Assembly: GCA_016930435.1 (NCBI GenBank)
Contig: JAFGGQ010000093.1
Coordinates: forward strand, 1-58,391
Length of the DNA stretch: 58,391 nt
From: a bacterium
GTDB taxonomy: Bacteria; UBP14; UBA6098; JAFGQG01
Direction of reading: 5' to 3'
Within the stretch, counting starts at the first letter, position 1. The number at the start of each line of letters is the position of its first letter. Under the pieces are notes generated by a model. The model was given only the letters and a program-made list of their open reading frames with translations, searched no databases and had not been told where the DNA came from. Below, in pieces: positions 8,246-17,573 of the stretch. A program made the translations under genes and the position numbers.

Positions 8246-10645
8246 GTGCAAAAGTTTGTGATCCTATTTTGCATTTTGGCGCTGGCTACGGGATTAGCTG
8301 CCGCTAACTGGACCTTTATGGTCTATCTTGATGGTGATAATAATCTGGAAGGTGCGGGGATCGACGATATGAATGAGATGGAAAGCGTAGGCTCGAACTC
8401 CAACGTTAACATCGTGGTTCAGTTTGACCGGATAGATGGTTATGATAACAGTAATGGCAACTGGACCGGTACCCGCCGATTTCTCATTCAACACGATTCT
8501 AATCCCTCAACTATAACCTCACCGGTTGTCCAGGATTTGGGGGAAGCAGATATGGGCAATCCCAATACCCTCCGCAATTTTGTACAATGGACACTTAGCA
8601 ATTATCCCGCCACCCATTATTGCCTTGTACTCTGGAACCACGGATCGGGCTGGGAAAAAGGAAAGGCCAGCGGGTTTTTTAACGACCCGGAGATCGACCG
8701 GGTAAGCCGCCCGGTGCGAGGGGTTACAGATAATCCCACCCGCCATTTCTTTACGCTTGAGAGCGGGGAAGGACCCATAAAGGCCATCTGCCAGGATGAA
8801 ACCAACGGGAGTATCCTTAAAAATCACGATGTTGCCACTGCCCTTTCCGGTATTGAGATGGACATCATCTGCTCTGACGCCTGCCTTCAAGGGATGATCG
8901 AGGTCGCATACGAATGGCGAAACAATGCCGATATTATCATCGGTTCAGAGGAGACCGAACCGGGTGACGGCTATCCCTACGATCTTATCCTGGGACACCT
9001 AACCGGAAACCCGGGAATGTCGTCTGAACAATTGGCCACGACCATTGTGAACGATTACGGCGCTTCATATAGCAGTTCACCGGACCATAAGGAGACACAG
9101 TCCGCGGTTCGGGTTTCCAATTTACCCTCTTTAATGACCGCCCTGGATAATTTTGCTGCAGCCATGATCAGCTCCGGGAATTTCAGCGCCATTCTCACTG
9201 CCCGTGGGGCTACCGAATCCTTCGATGTCCCTAATAATATGGACCTCTGGCATTTTGCACATAACGTTGGCGGGGCTGTCCCATCCGTTTCATCCTCCGC
9301 AAATGCCCTTAAAACTGCGATCAATAATGCCATTATCGAGGAATATCACTCTACCGGCCATCCCAATGTCCATGGCCTGGCTGTTTACTGCCCCGTTAAC
9401 GCCTCCCAGTATGACGGCGCATATACTACCTCCGCAAACCTGGATATGGTCGCTGACCACCAGTGGGACGAGTTCCTTAACCAGCTCTATACCGGTGGCG
9501 GCAGCAGCGGAGAGGTCGTGGATTATTATGAACCAAATGATGTCCCCAGCTCAGCCTATGGGCCACTACCCGAATTCGTGGTCTTTTCCAGCTATTGTTC
9601 CAGCGACGGGGATAGCGATTTTTATACCTTCTTCGTTGGAGGCAATACCAACGCTGAGATATACCTGGATGGACCCGATGGAGATGAAGATTTTGACCTG
9701 TACCTCTATAATGACGACTACGATATTATAGCTTACTCCGAAACCTATACCGCTGATGAGTATATCGAGATGAGCTTATCTGCCGGGCAGTACTGGATCG
9801 AGGTCTATAATTACGGTTCAGGCAGCAATAATCCCTATGCTCTTGCATGGGCTTATTCATCGGGAATGGGCTCCCAGGGCGGTTCAGGTTGGCTGAGCTA
9901 CGACTGGTTCTACGAAGGAGGACCGGAAGACCTGGGCTGGAGCGATGCCGATGCAATATGCGTCTATTTCAACCCACCGGAACCACCATACTCCCTCGAA
10001 GGGATAGCATATTACATGGATATCGGAGCCGGGGATGGCAGCTTTTACCCAATGCTCATCGATATGTTCGATTGGCTGGTAGATCCTTTTACCCTTCTCT
10101 TCCCCCCCGAATACGAAGGATGGTTCGTTCTGGAAGTCTCCGACGTCATCATTGCCACCGATTTTTTCGTGGGCTTTATTTATAATGAATACGGAGACGT
10201 CCCCCTGATCGGTTATGATGATTACTGGTCCGGGCGGGACTACTTTTATTATATTGACGATGATGCCTTTGAAAGCTTCGATGTTACCCTCTATATCCGG
10301 GCATATCTCCGTAAGATCGGACCTTCCGGGGTGGACGAATACCTCGTCCTGGATAACAAACATCTGCCGCCTTCCATTCATTCAAGCTATCCTAACCCCT
10401 TTAATATGGCGACTTCTATACAGGTTAATATACCCGCCGGGCTGCCTAACTGCAGCGTGGATATCTATGACATGTTGGGCAAAAAGGTCTGTAACCTTCA
10501 CCAGGGACCAATCAATGGCGGTACTTATCACTTTTACTGGAATGGCCGGAATGAATCCAATATGGTGATGCCATCCGGTAATTATTTCGTAACTCTGGCT
10601 AGCGAGAAGGGTAGCGATACCCGCCAAATTATCTTTTTAAAATAA
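8246..10645 (+). CDS. Secreted clostripain-family (C11) cysteine protease with T9SS-like C-terminal domain
   Basis: A 799-residue exported protease. Signal peptide about 1-20 (VILFCILALATGLAAA). The peptidase C11 domain (about 21-410) carries the catalytic dyad His132 (LWNHGSGW) and Cys213 (CSDACLQGMIE). A PPC-like beta domain (about 425-545; YEPNDVPSSA, GDSDFYTFFV, DEDFDLYLYN) follows, then a Tyr/Asp-rich beta region (about 555-690) and a C-terminal sorting-type domain with SSYPNPFNMAT, DIYDMLGKKV and PSGNYFVTL, like those used by type IX-type secretion. The start is GTG (GGAG 6 bases upstream). C11 enzymes cleave after Arg or Lys. It probably digests extracellular protein; its position inside an electron-transfer gene run suggests coupling of proteolysis to amino-acid oxidation (inference). 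Confidence 0.92.
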   Translation: MQKFVILFCILALATGLAAANWTFMVYLDGDNNLEGAGIDDMNEMESVGSNSNVNIVVQFDRIDGYDNSNGNWTGTRRFLIQHDSNPSTITSPVVQDLGEADMGNPNTLRNFVQWTLSNYPATHYCLVLWNHGSGWEKGKASGFFNDPEIDRVSRPVRGVTDNPTRHFFTLESGEGPIKAICQDETNGSILKNHDVATALSGIEMDIICSDACLQGMIEVAYEWRNNADIIIGSEETEPGDGYPYDLILGHLTGNPGMSSEQLATTIVNDYGASYSSSPDHKETQSAVRVSNLPSLMTALDNFAAAMISSGNFSAILTARGATESFDVPNNMDLWHFAHNVGGAVPSVSSSANALKTAINNAIIEEYHSTGHPNVHGLAVYCPVNASQYDGAYTTSANLDMVADHQWDEFLNQLYTGGGSSGEVVDYYEPNDVPSSAYGPLPEFVVFSSYCSSDGDSDFYTFFVGGNTNAEIYLDGPDGDEDFDLYLYNDDYDIIAYSETYTADEYIEMSLSAGQYWIEVYNYGSGSNNPYALAWAYSSGMGSQGGSGWLSYDWFYEGGPEDLGWSDADAICVYFNPPEPPYSLEGIAYYMDIGAGDGSFYPMLIDMFDWLVDPFTLLFPPEYEGWFVLEVSDVIIATDFFVGFIYNEYGDVPLIGYDDYWSGRDYFYYIDDDAFESFDVTLYIRAYLRKIGPSGVDEYLVLDNKHLPPSIHSSYPNPFNMATSIQVNIPAGLPNCSVDIYDMLGKKVCNLHQGPINGGTYHFYWNGRNESNMVMPSGNYFVTLASEKGSDTRQIIFLK

Positions 10646-10708
10646 CGGAGCCTTATAGATAGAATAATATAAAATACATATCCTGATTAAATATAACAAG
10701 GAGCTATT

Positions 10709-11470
10709 ATGAATAGCGTAGTATGCATTAAAAGGGTCCCCGAAACAGCCGAAGCGACCCTGAAAATCGATCCTGCAAATCGAAAGCTGGAGGTCGATAA
10801 TCTGGTATTCGGTATTAACGAAGCGGATAATTACGCTTTGGAACAGGCTTTATTACTGGAGGAAGAATTCGGTGGTGAAGTGATCGTTGTTTCCGTCGGT
10901 CCCCCCGAAACCGATGAGATCATTAGAATGGCGTTGGCCAAAGGCGCCGGTAGGGCAATCAGAATTTCCCCGGAAAATCTAAGTGAACTTGACCCCTACA
11001 GCATAGCGAAGCTGATTGCCCATGAACTGGAGGACGAGGAGTATGACCTGATATTTACCGGCTGCCAGGCTTCCGATGACGGCTTCAGCCAGGTAGGCGT
11101 AGCGTTGGCTGAATTGCTGGGGATCCAGCACCTTTCAATGGCGGTCAAAATGGAAACCGAAGAGGAATCCGCAACTGTAAACCGGGAGCTGGAGGGTGGC
11201 TTGATGGCCCAGTACAAGTTAAACTTTCCCGCTGTTATCACCATTCAAACCGGCCTTAACGAGCCCCGTTATGCATCTATTCTGGGTATTAAACGGGCTG
11301 GCAGCAAGGAGATCCGGGTCGTGGAACCGGGCTCCTGGAACGAGAAAATGGTTGAGCTGAATAAACTCTCTTTCCCACCTCCCGGCAAAATGGCCGAGAT
11401 CTTCCAGGGCAGCCCCGCTGAAACAGCTGAAAAAGTATGTGAGGTTCTTAAAACGAAGGGATTATTATGA
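10709..11470 (+). CDS. etfB: Electron transfer flavoprotein beta subunit
   Basis: A 253-residue ETF beta subunit. Typical segments are VCIKRVPETAE, the nucleotide-binding SVGPPETDEIIRMALAKGAGRAI, and FTGCQASDDGFSQVG. The recognition-loop region NRELEGGLMAQ plus TIQTGLNEPRY is of the kind found in ETFs that work with iron-sulfur CCG proteins rather than the mitochondrial ETF dehydrogenase. AAGGAG precedes the ATG. It forms the AMP/FAD heterodimer with EtfA, whose start overlaps this stop by ATGA. It takes electrons from the ACADs upstream. Whether it bifurcates (NADH + ferredoxin) cannot be settled by eye. Confidence 0.95.
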   Translation: MNSVVCIKRVPETAEATLKIDPANRKLEVDNLVFGINEADNYALEQALLLEEEFGGEVIVVSVGPPETDEIIRMALAKGAGRAIRISPENLSELDPYSIAKLIAHELEDEEYDLIFTGCQASDDGFSQVGVALAELLGIQHLSMAVKMETEEESATVNRELEGGLMAQYKLNFPAVITIQTGLNEPRYASILGIKRAGSKEIRVVEPGSWNEKMVELNKLSFPPPGKMAEIFQGSPAETAEKVCEVLKTKGLL

Positions 11471-12438
11471 GCAAAGAAATATTCGTTATTATTGAGCATC
11501 GCCGGGGCACAATCCGGGACGTAAGCTATGAATTATTGACAAAAGCAAATGATTTTGCTAATAATATTGGTGGCAGTACTGCTGCGGTTATCCTTGGAAA
11601 TGAGCTTGATGAAATGGTTCAGCATCTCAAGTCATCGGCCCATAAGATAATTGCCCTGAAAAACGAAAAACTGGGGGATTTCCATTCAGAATACTATCAG
11701 GAAGCTCTTAAATCGATCATTGAGGAGCGAAGTCCTCTCCTTGTTATGCTGGGACATACCTCGGCTTCTTACGATCTTGCTCCCGCCCTTGCCGTAGCAA
11801 TGGGACTCCCGCTTATTTCAGGGTGCTCCGATCTGAGGCTGGAAGGGAATAAAGTAATTACCCTCAACCAGGTATATGGTGGCAAGATAAACGCCGAATA
11901 CTCCTTTGAGACCGAAAAGGGTGGCATTATTACCCTGTTGCCCGGTTCTGTTCCCGCCAAGCCTGGTGGATTGAGCGCAGAAGTTGAAGAGGTGAACGTA
12001 TCCTTCGAACGGGAATTTGAAGATAAGGTTTTCATTCAATTTGTGGAGTCCGCGGCGGGAGAGATTGATATTACGCAGGCAGAGAAGATCATTGCCATTG
12101 GCCGGGGCATAAAGGAAGAAGATAATATTGCCATGATCGAGGAGTTCGCGCAGTCTATCGGAGCGGTGGTTGCCTGTTCCCGGCCTATAGTTGATGCCGG
12201 TTGGCTGCCCAAGGACAGGCAGGTAGGCTCATCCGGTAAAACCGTAAAACCAAAAGTGTATATCGCGCTGGGTATCAGCGGAGACTTTCAGCACCTCATG
12301 GGAATGCGTAATGCCGATACCATAATTGCCGTGAATAAGGACCCCAACGCCCCTATCTTCGGAGCCGCGGATTATGGTATCGTCGATGACCTCTTCAAGG
12401 TTGTTCCGGCGATCAAGGATAAATTAGCACAACTATGA
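11467..12438 (+). CDS. etfA: Electron transfer flavoprotein alpha subunit
   Basis: A 323-residue ETF alpha subunit. The C-terminal FAD-binding domain is canonical: SRPIVDAGWLPKDRQVGSSG, KVYIALGISGDFQH, IIAVNKDPNAPIF and ADYGIVDDLFKVVP. The N-terminal domain includes LGHTSASYDLAPALA and GGKINAEY. There is no extra N-terminal ferredoxin domain, so this is the short form. It is translationally coupled to etfB (ATGA overlap). The next gene is 155 bp away, with a small CAGGA/TCCTG hairpin (12467-12482) and no clear promoter, so read-through into the HdrA/Nuo module is plausible. Confidence 0.95.
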   Translation: MSKEIFVIIEHRRGTIRDVSYELLTKANDFANNIGGSTAAVILGNELDEMVQHLKSSAHKIIALKNEKLGDFHSEYYQEALKSIIEERSPLLVMLGHTSASYDLAPALAVAMGLPLISGCSDLRLEGNKVITLNQVYGGKINAEYSFETEKGGIITLLPGSVPAKPGGLSAEVEEVNVSFEREFEDKVFIQFVESAAGEIDITQAEKIIAIGRGIKEEDNIAMIEEFAQSIGAVVACSRPIVDAGWLPKDRQVGSSGKTVKPKVYIALGISGDFQHLMGMRNADTIIAVNKDPNAPIFGAADYGIVDDLFKVVPAIKDKLAQL

Positions 12439-12593
12439 CCGAATATAAATGGAATAAGTGATAGAACAGGATCGTGGTCCTGAGCGCTCAATAGGTTTAA
12501 ACGGGAAGATGATTGTTCAGGGTCTGATCCGGTATTAATAATATGAAAAGCAAAGAATGATAAAATACCTAATTTAGAGAGTACTGGGACAAT

Positions 12594-13868
12594 ATGAAAA
12601 AAATAGGTGTATTCGTCTGTCATTGTGGTCTGAATATTGCCCGAACGGTTGATGTGAAGAGGATTGCAGAGGAGATAGGTAAACAACCGGGTGTATTGGT
12701 ATCTGAAGATTACCCTTATATGTGTTCGGATCCCGGGCAGAGCTTGATCAGGGATAAGATCAAGGAGTATGATCTGGACCGGGTTGTAGTGGCTTCCTGC
12801 TCGCCGACGCTTCATGAACCTACCTTTATGAGGGTACTGGAAACTGCAGGGTTGAATAAGTATTGTTTTCAAATGGCCAATATCCGTGAACACTGCTCCT
12901 GGGTCCATGAGGATCGGGAAGAAGCGACCGGGAAGGCCCTTATCATTATAAAAGCAGCCTTGGCAAAGGTACGCCTGTTAGAACCTCTGGAGGATTTTCA
13001 GGTGGATGTAACACCCGAAGCATTAGTTGTAGGAGGTGGTATTGCCGGGATACAAACCTCTCTGGATATCGCCGAATCCGGCTTCCGGGTCCACCTGGTG
13101 GAGCGGGACCCATCCATCGGCGGCCACATGGCCCAGCTTGATAAAACATTCCCCACACTGGACTGCTCAGCTTGTATCCTGACCCCAAAAATGGTCGATG
13201 TGGCTCAACATCCCAATATTGAACTCTATACCTACGCCGAAGTGGAAAAAGTAGATGGTTTCGTAGGCAACTTCAAGGCCACTATCAAATTGAAAGACCG
13301 CCATATTCAAGCAGACAAATGCACCGGCTGCGATCTCTGTACAAGTAATTGCCTGGTCAGATACATTCCGCAAACACGAGCAAAACCATCCGTAAAAACA
13401 AAGCTGGACAAGGAGATGATGGACTTGCTGGATGATCTGGTCCGTAAATTCGGTCGTGAAGAGAGCGCTTTGATCCAGGTCCTGCAAGCAGTCAACCGCT
13501 ATTACCGCTATCTGCCCGAACTCTCTCTGAAATATCTCAGTGAGTGTTTTGATATACCTCTCACCAGGGTTTATCACCTTGCCACGTTCTATAGCTCTTT
13601 CAGCTTGGTACCCCGTGGTGAGCACCTGGTAAGGGTTTGTATGGGGACTGCCTGCCACGCCCGTGGCGCGCCCGAAGTGCTGGATATGCTCCGGAGCATT
13701 CTAAAGATCGAACCGGGTCAGACAACAGAAGACCAGAAATTCACCCTTCAAACCGTAGGCTGCCTGGGATGCTGCGCGCTTGGCCCCGTCGTGGTAGTCG
13801 ATGAAGACTATTACCAGATGACACCAGATAAGGCTGAAAAAATCATCCAATCTTATAAGAAAAAATAA
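12594..13868 (+). CDS. HdrA N-terminal half fused to a NuoE-type [2Fe-2S] domain
   Basis: A 424-residue fusion. Residues 1-253 match the first part of heterodisulfide reductase subunit A: the N-terminal Cys-containing domain (GVFVCHCG, SCSPTLHEP, ANIREHCSW), the FAD Rossmann motif VVGGGIAGIQ (145-154), RDPSIGGHMAQLDKTFP, DCSAC, and one [4Fe-4S] site C243/246/249/253 (CTGCDLCTSNC). HdrA then stops, and residues about 272-424 are a NuoE/HydA-type thioredoxin-like domain with [2Fe-2S] ligands C349, C354, C390 and C394 (CMGTAC, CLGCC). The second half of HdrA is found in the product of 15760-17553. The gene for NuoF lies 14 bases downstream. Start: ATG with only a weak GGGA upstream. Its role is probably electron transfer between NADH, FAD and iron-sulfur carriers. 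Confidence 0.87.
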   Translation: MKKIGVFVCHCGLNIARTVDVKRIAEEIGKQPGVLVSEDYPYMCSDPGQSLIRDKIKEYDLDRVVVASCSPTLHEPTFMRVLETAGLNKYCFQMANIREHCSWVHEDREEATGKALIIIKAALAKVRLLEPLEDFQVDVTPEALVVGGGIAGIQTSLDIAESGFRVHLVERDPSIGGHMAQLDKTFPTLDCSACILTPKMVDVAQHPNIELYTYAEVEKVDGFVGNFKATIKLKDRHIQADKCTGCDLCTSNCLVRYIPQTRAKPSVKTKLDKEMMDLLDDLVRKFGREESALIQVLQAVNRYYRYLPELSLKYLSECFDIPLTRVYHLATFYSSFSLVPRGEHLVRVCMGTACHARGAPEVLDMLRSILKIEPGQTTEDQKFTLQTVGCLGCCALGPVVVVDEDYYQMTPDKAEKIIQSYKKK

Positions 13869-13882
13869 GCATAGGAACAGTA

Positions 13883-15736
13883 ATGCCCAAGTTCAAAAAA
13901 ATAGAAGACCTCACCAGATACAAAAAGCAAGTTGAAAGCCAGAGAGAATCTCAAACAAAAACCATAACGGTTTGCGGAGGGACCGGCTGCATAGCCTTGG
14001 GAGCCAGCAAAGTGATTCAATCCTTCCATGAAGCGGTTAGCAGGCACCAGCTAAATGAACAGGTGAAGGTATTGGTTACCGGATGCCATGGTTTTTGTGA
14101 GAAGGGCCCTCTGGTAGTGATACGCCCGAAGGGTATATTCTACCATAGCGTAAAACCGAAGGATGCAGAAGAGATCGTTGAAAAAAGCGTAATAGGGGAC
14201 GAGATTGTGGAGCGTTTACTCTTTGTGGATCCGGTCAACCATGAAAAGTATAGCCGGGAAGACCAGGTTCCATTCTATGAAAAACAGATGCGCCTGATCT
14301 TCGGTAACAATGGATTTTTGAATCCTACCAGCATTGATGATTATATTGCTATCGGGGGATATTCCGCACTTGCCAGGGCGTTAAAGGAAATGTCCCCGGA
14401 CCAGATTATCGAGGAGATTGTTAAATCGGGTTTAAGGGGTCGAGGTGGTGGTGGTTTTCCTACAGGCAAAAAATGGAAGTATTGCCGCCGTGCCGAAGGG
14501 GATTTGAAATATGTGATCTGCAATGCCGACGAAGGGGATCCTGGCGCATACATGGACCGTTCACTCCTGGAAGGAAATCCTCATTCGGTTCTGGAAGGTA
14601 TGATCATTGGGGCTTATGCGATCGGATCCCGTGAGGGTTATATATATGTCAGGGAAGAATATCCCTTAGCCCGGGAGCATTTTGGCAAGGCACTGGCTGA
14701 CGCTCACGAGTATGGTTTATTGGGAGAAGGGATAATGGGCACCGATTTCTGCTTTAAGGTTAACATCAGCGTAGGTGGCGGAGCCTTTGTATGCGGGGAA
14801 TCTACAGCCCTTATGGCTTCAATCGAAGGCCGGCCCGGTGAACCCCGGCCCAAACACTTTCATACCGTTGAAAGGGGCCTCTACGAACGGCCAACTACCC
14901 TGAACAATGTGGAAACCTGGGCAAATGTGCCCCTGATCATAAATAAAGGCGCTGACTGGTATAGCCAGATCGGGACCGAGGGCAGCAAGGGAACCAAGAT
15001 ATTCTCGCTGGTTGGCAAGGTGAACAACACCGGACTGGTGGAAGTCCCCATGGGAATGACGCTTCGGGAGATCATCTACGGGATCGGCGGGGGGATCAAA
15101 GGGGGAAAGAAGTTCAAGGCGGTACAAACCGGAGGACCATCCGGAGGCTTGATCCCCGAACAGTTCCTTGACACCGGCGTGGATTTCGACCAGCTCACCA
15201 AGCTGGGCTCTATGATGGGCTCCGGTGGAATGATTGTGCTCGATGAGGAAAATTGTATTGTGGATATAGCCAAATACTTCATCGATTTTCTCAAGGATGA
15301 ATCCTGCGGGAAATGCATCCCCTGTCAGGAGGGCCTGATTCAGATCAGCGCTATTCTCAAACGGATAACCGAGGGTAAAGGTAAAGAAGAGGACCTGGAT
15401 ACCCTCCAGGATATTTCCTGGTTGATGCAGAACGCATGTTTGTGCGAGCTGGGTAAATCCGCTCCTAATCCGCTGATTACCGCATTACGGTATTTCGCTC
15501 CTGAGTTCGATGCCCACATCAGGGATCAGCGCTGTCCGGCCGGGGTTTGTAAGGCTTTGATCACCTTCAGGATAAATCCGGAAAAATGCACAGGCTGTAC
15601 TATCTGTGCCATAAAATGCCCGGAGAACGCAATTTCAGGCGAGAAAGGCCAACCCCACGTGATCGACCCTCAAAAATGTACCCGCTGTAAAATATGCTAT
15701 AGCGTTTGTAAGTTCGGAGCAGTGGAAAGAGAGTAA
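13883..15736 (+). CDS. NuoF/HydB-like NADH-binding flavoprotein subunit
   Basis: A 617-residue NADH-oxidising subunit. In order: an N-terminal thioredoxin-like [2Fe-2S] domain (C31 and C36 in CGGTGC, then CHGFC near 73-77); the NADH/FMN domain (GLRGRGGGGFPTGKKW about 184-199, CNADEGDPGAYMDRSLLEGNPH, GGGAFVCGESTALMASIEG); an SLBB domain; the [4Fe-4S] site SCGKCIPCQEG; and a C-terminal two-cluster ferredoxin (CTGCTICAIKC, CTRCKICYSVC). This is the HydB-type layout of bifurcating hydrogenases and NADH-linked Hdr systems. No hydrogenase gene lies nearby. AGGAA precedes the ATG. Together with the flanking genes it forms a NuoEFG-like unit joined to a split HdrA. Confidence 0.93.
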   Translation: MPKFKKIEDLTRYKKQVESQRESQTKTITVCGGTGCIALGASKVIQSFHEAVSRHQLNEQVKVLVTGCHGFCEKGPLVVIRPKGIFYHSVKPKDAEEIVEKSVIGDEIVERLLFVDPVNHEKYSREDQVPFYEKQMRLIFGNNGFLNPTSIDDYIAIGGYSALARALKEMSPDQIIEEIVKSGLRGRGGGGFPTGKKWKYCRRAEGDLKYVICNADEGDPGAYMDRSLLEGNPHSVLEGMIIGAYAIGSREGYIYVREEYPLAREHFGKALADAHEYGLLGEGIMGTDFCFKVNISVGGGAFVCGESTALMASIEGRPGEPRPKHFHTVERGLYERPTTLNNVETWANVPLIINKGADWYSQIGTEGSKGTKIFSLVGKVNNTGLVEVPMGMTLREIIYGIGGGIKGGKKFKAVQTGGPSGGLIPEQFLDTGVDFDQLTKLGSMMGSGGMIVLDEENCIVDIAKYFIDFLKDESCGKCIPCQEGLIQISAILKRITEGKGKEEDLDTLQDISWLMQNACLCELGKSAPNPLITALRYFAPEFDAHIRDQRCPAGVCKALITFRINPEKCTGCTICAIKCPENAISGEKGQPHVIDPQKCTRCKICYSVCKFGAVERE

Positions 15737-15759
15737 TTTAAAAGGAATGGAAATTTAAC

Positions 15760-17553
15760 ATGAACAAGTTGATTATCGATGGAATAGAGGTTACCCCGGA
15801 TCCATCCCGGACGGTGTTGGAAATAGCTACTGAGCTTGGTATCGAGATACCCACTCTATGCCATTATAAAGCTCTCTCACCCTACGGAGCCTGCCGGATC
15901 TGCGTGGTTGAAGTGATCTGGAAAGGGGAATCCAAACTTCAAACGGCTTGCACCTTTCCAGGCTGGGAAGGTGAGATCCGCACCAATTCCGAGATGGTTA
16001 AGAGGGCCCGTAAATTACTGCTGGAACTTTACCTGGCAAGGGCACCCAAATCAACCGAGATCAGGGAACTGGCCCAAAAATACGGGGTGGAAAAAACAAG
16101 GATGGATCCACGCGCAAATGAAACTGCCCCTCAGACCGCTATCGGATTTAGAGATCCCCAGAAATGCATCAATTGCGGTTTGTGCGTTCGTGTTTGTAAT
16201 GATCTGATGGGCATCGGGGCAATCGGTTTCGAGGGCCGGGGTCATAAAAGGACGGTTGGAACACCCTTCGATCAAAAGAGTGAAACGTGCGTGGTTTGCG
16301 GTGCTTGCGCCGCGGTATGCCTTACCAAAGCCATCAACATTAAAAATATCTCGGGCCTTGAACCCAAACCGGTCCTTTCCGAATTCAATATGGGACTTCA
16401 ACAACGTTCCTCTGTTTATATCCCCTTTCCTCAGGCGGTACCCAAGGTGCCTGTTATCAGTGAACAGAGCTGCATGTACTTCTTTAACCAGCACTGCAGA
16501 GCATGTGAAAAATTCTGTGGGAGTAACGCCATCGACTTTGAACCAAATGAGAAAAAACTGGAACTGGATATAGGAGCTATTGTTGTAGCTACCGGCTTTG
16601 ACCAATTTAACCCGGAGGAGAAACCGGAGCTGGGTTATAGGGATTATGTGAACGTGATCTCCGGTCTGGAGTTTGAACGATTAATATCACCCTCCGGGCC
16701 CACGGGCGGTGAGATACTGATCGCCGGCCAGAAACCTAAGAAGGTGGTTCTGGTGCACTGTGTCGGTTCAAGGGATTCGACGGTGGGTAATCCATACTGT
16801 TCAAGGGTCTGCTGTATGTATCTTATGAAGCATGCGCATCTTATCAAGGAAAAGATGCCCAAGGCACAGGTCACAGCTTTTTATATTGATATAAGGGCAT
16901 TTGGAAAGGGCTATGAAGAGTTTTATGACCGGGTAAGGGCCGAGGATGTTTTCTTCCGCCGGGGGTCGGTTTCCGAGATATTCAAACGGAGGGGAACCTT
17001 GATCGTCAAGGCGGAAGATACCCTGACCGGTGAGCCGGTGGAAGAAGAGGCTGACCTCGTTATACTGGGTACCGGAATAGTTCCACGCCATGATGTTACT
17101 GAGATGGGGCGCATTCTGAAGATTGTGCAGTCGCAGGACAGGTTCTATTTGGAAGCGCATCCCAAGCTGCGACCGGTGGACACCTTTAGCGAGGGGGTCT
17201 TTTTGGCTGGTTGTTGCCAAGCTCCCAAGGATATTCCGGATACCGTGGCCCAGGCCAAGGCAGCTGCTTCTTCGGTGGCCGCTATTCTTTCCAAAAAGAA
17301 GCTTACCGTTCCACCAATAGTTGCTATCGTCGATGAAGACGTTTGCGCCGGCTGCAGAAGCTGTGAACAGGTCTGCGAATTCAAGGCTCACATCTTCGAT
17401 GAAAATCGTATGGTGATGACCATAAATACTATTCTATGCAAGGGCTGTGGAAATTGCGTGGCTACCTGTCCCTCCTCAGCTATACGCATGAATGTATATA
17501 CCAATGAACAATTGCTGGCCGAATTGGATTCAATCCTGAAAATTATTAACTGA
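15760..17553 (+). CDS. NuoG-like [2Fe-2S]/[4Fe-4S] domain fused to HdrA C-terminal half
   Basis: A 597-residue fusion. Residues 1-75 hold a NuoG/HydA [2Fe-2S] ferredoxin (C34, C45, C48, C64). The usual His-Cys3 cluster is absent (LARAPKSTEIRELAQKYG instead). Two [4Fe-4S] sites follow (C136/139/142/146 and C177/180/183/187). From about residue 208 it reads as HdrA from the middle of its inserted ferredoxin: SSVYIPFPQAVPKVPVI, cluster C238/246/249/253, FAD-domain segment GAIVVATGFDQF, the HdrA-specific cluster pattern C334-x12-C347-x3-C351-C352, RAFGKGYEEFY, EAHPKLRPVDT, DIPDTVAQAKAAA, and two C-terminal [4Fe-4S] sites. It complements the HdrA N-half in 12594-13868. AAAGGA precedes the ATG at 13 bases. 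Confidence 0.88.
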   Translation: MNKLIIDGIEVTPDPSRTVLEIATELGIEIPTLCHYKALSPYGACRICVVEVIWKGESKLQTACTFPGWEGEIRTNSEMVKRARKLLLELYLARAPKSTEIRELAQKYGVEKTRMDPRANETAPQTAIGFRDPQKCINCGLCVRVCNDLMGIGAIGFEGRGHKRTVGTPFDQKSETCVVCGACAAVCLTKAINIKNISGLEPKPVLSEFNMGLQQRSSVYIPFPQAVPKVPVISEQSCMYFFNQHCRACEKFCGSNAIDFEPNEKKLELDIGAIVVATGFDQFNPEEKPELGYRDYVNVISGLEFERLISPSGPTGGEILIAGQKPKKVVLVHCVGSRDSTVGNPYCSRVCCMYLMKHAHLIKEKMPKAQVTAFYIDIRAFGKGYEEFYDRVRAEDVFFRRGSVSEIFKRRGTLIVKAEDTLTGEPVEEEADLVILGTGIVPRHDVTEMGRILKIVQSQDRFYLEAHPKLRPVDTFSEGVFLAGCCQAPKDIPDTVAQAKAAASSVAAILSKKKLTVPPIVAIVDEDVCAGCRSCEQVCEFKAHIFDENRMVMTINTILCKGCGNCVATCPSSAIRMNVYTNEQLLAELDSILKIIN

Positions 17554-17573
17554 TAACCACTTTGAATTTAACA

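Noticed and set aside
12467-12489. CAGGA/TCCTG hairpin with GAGCGCTC palindrome after etfA as a terminator
   Set aside because: The stem is only 5 bp with no T-run, so it is not enough to call a terminator.
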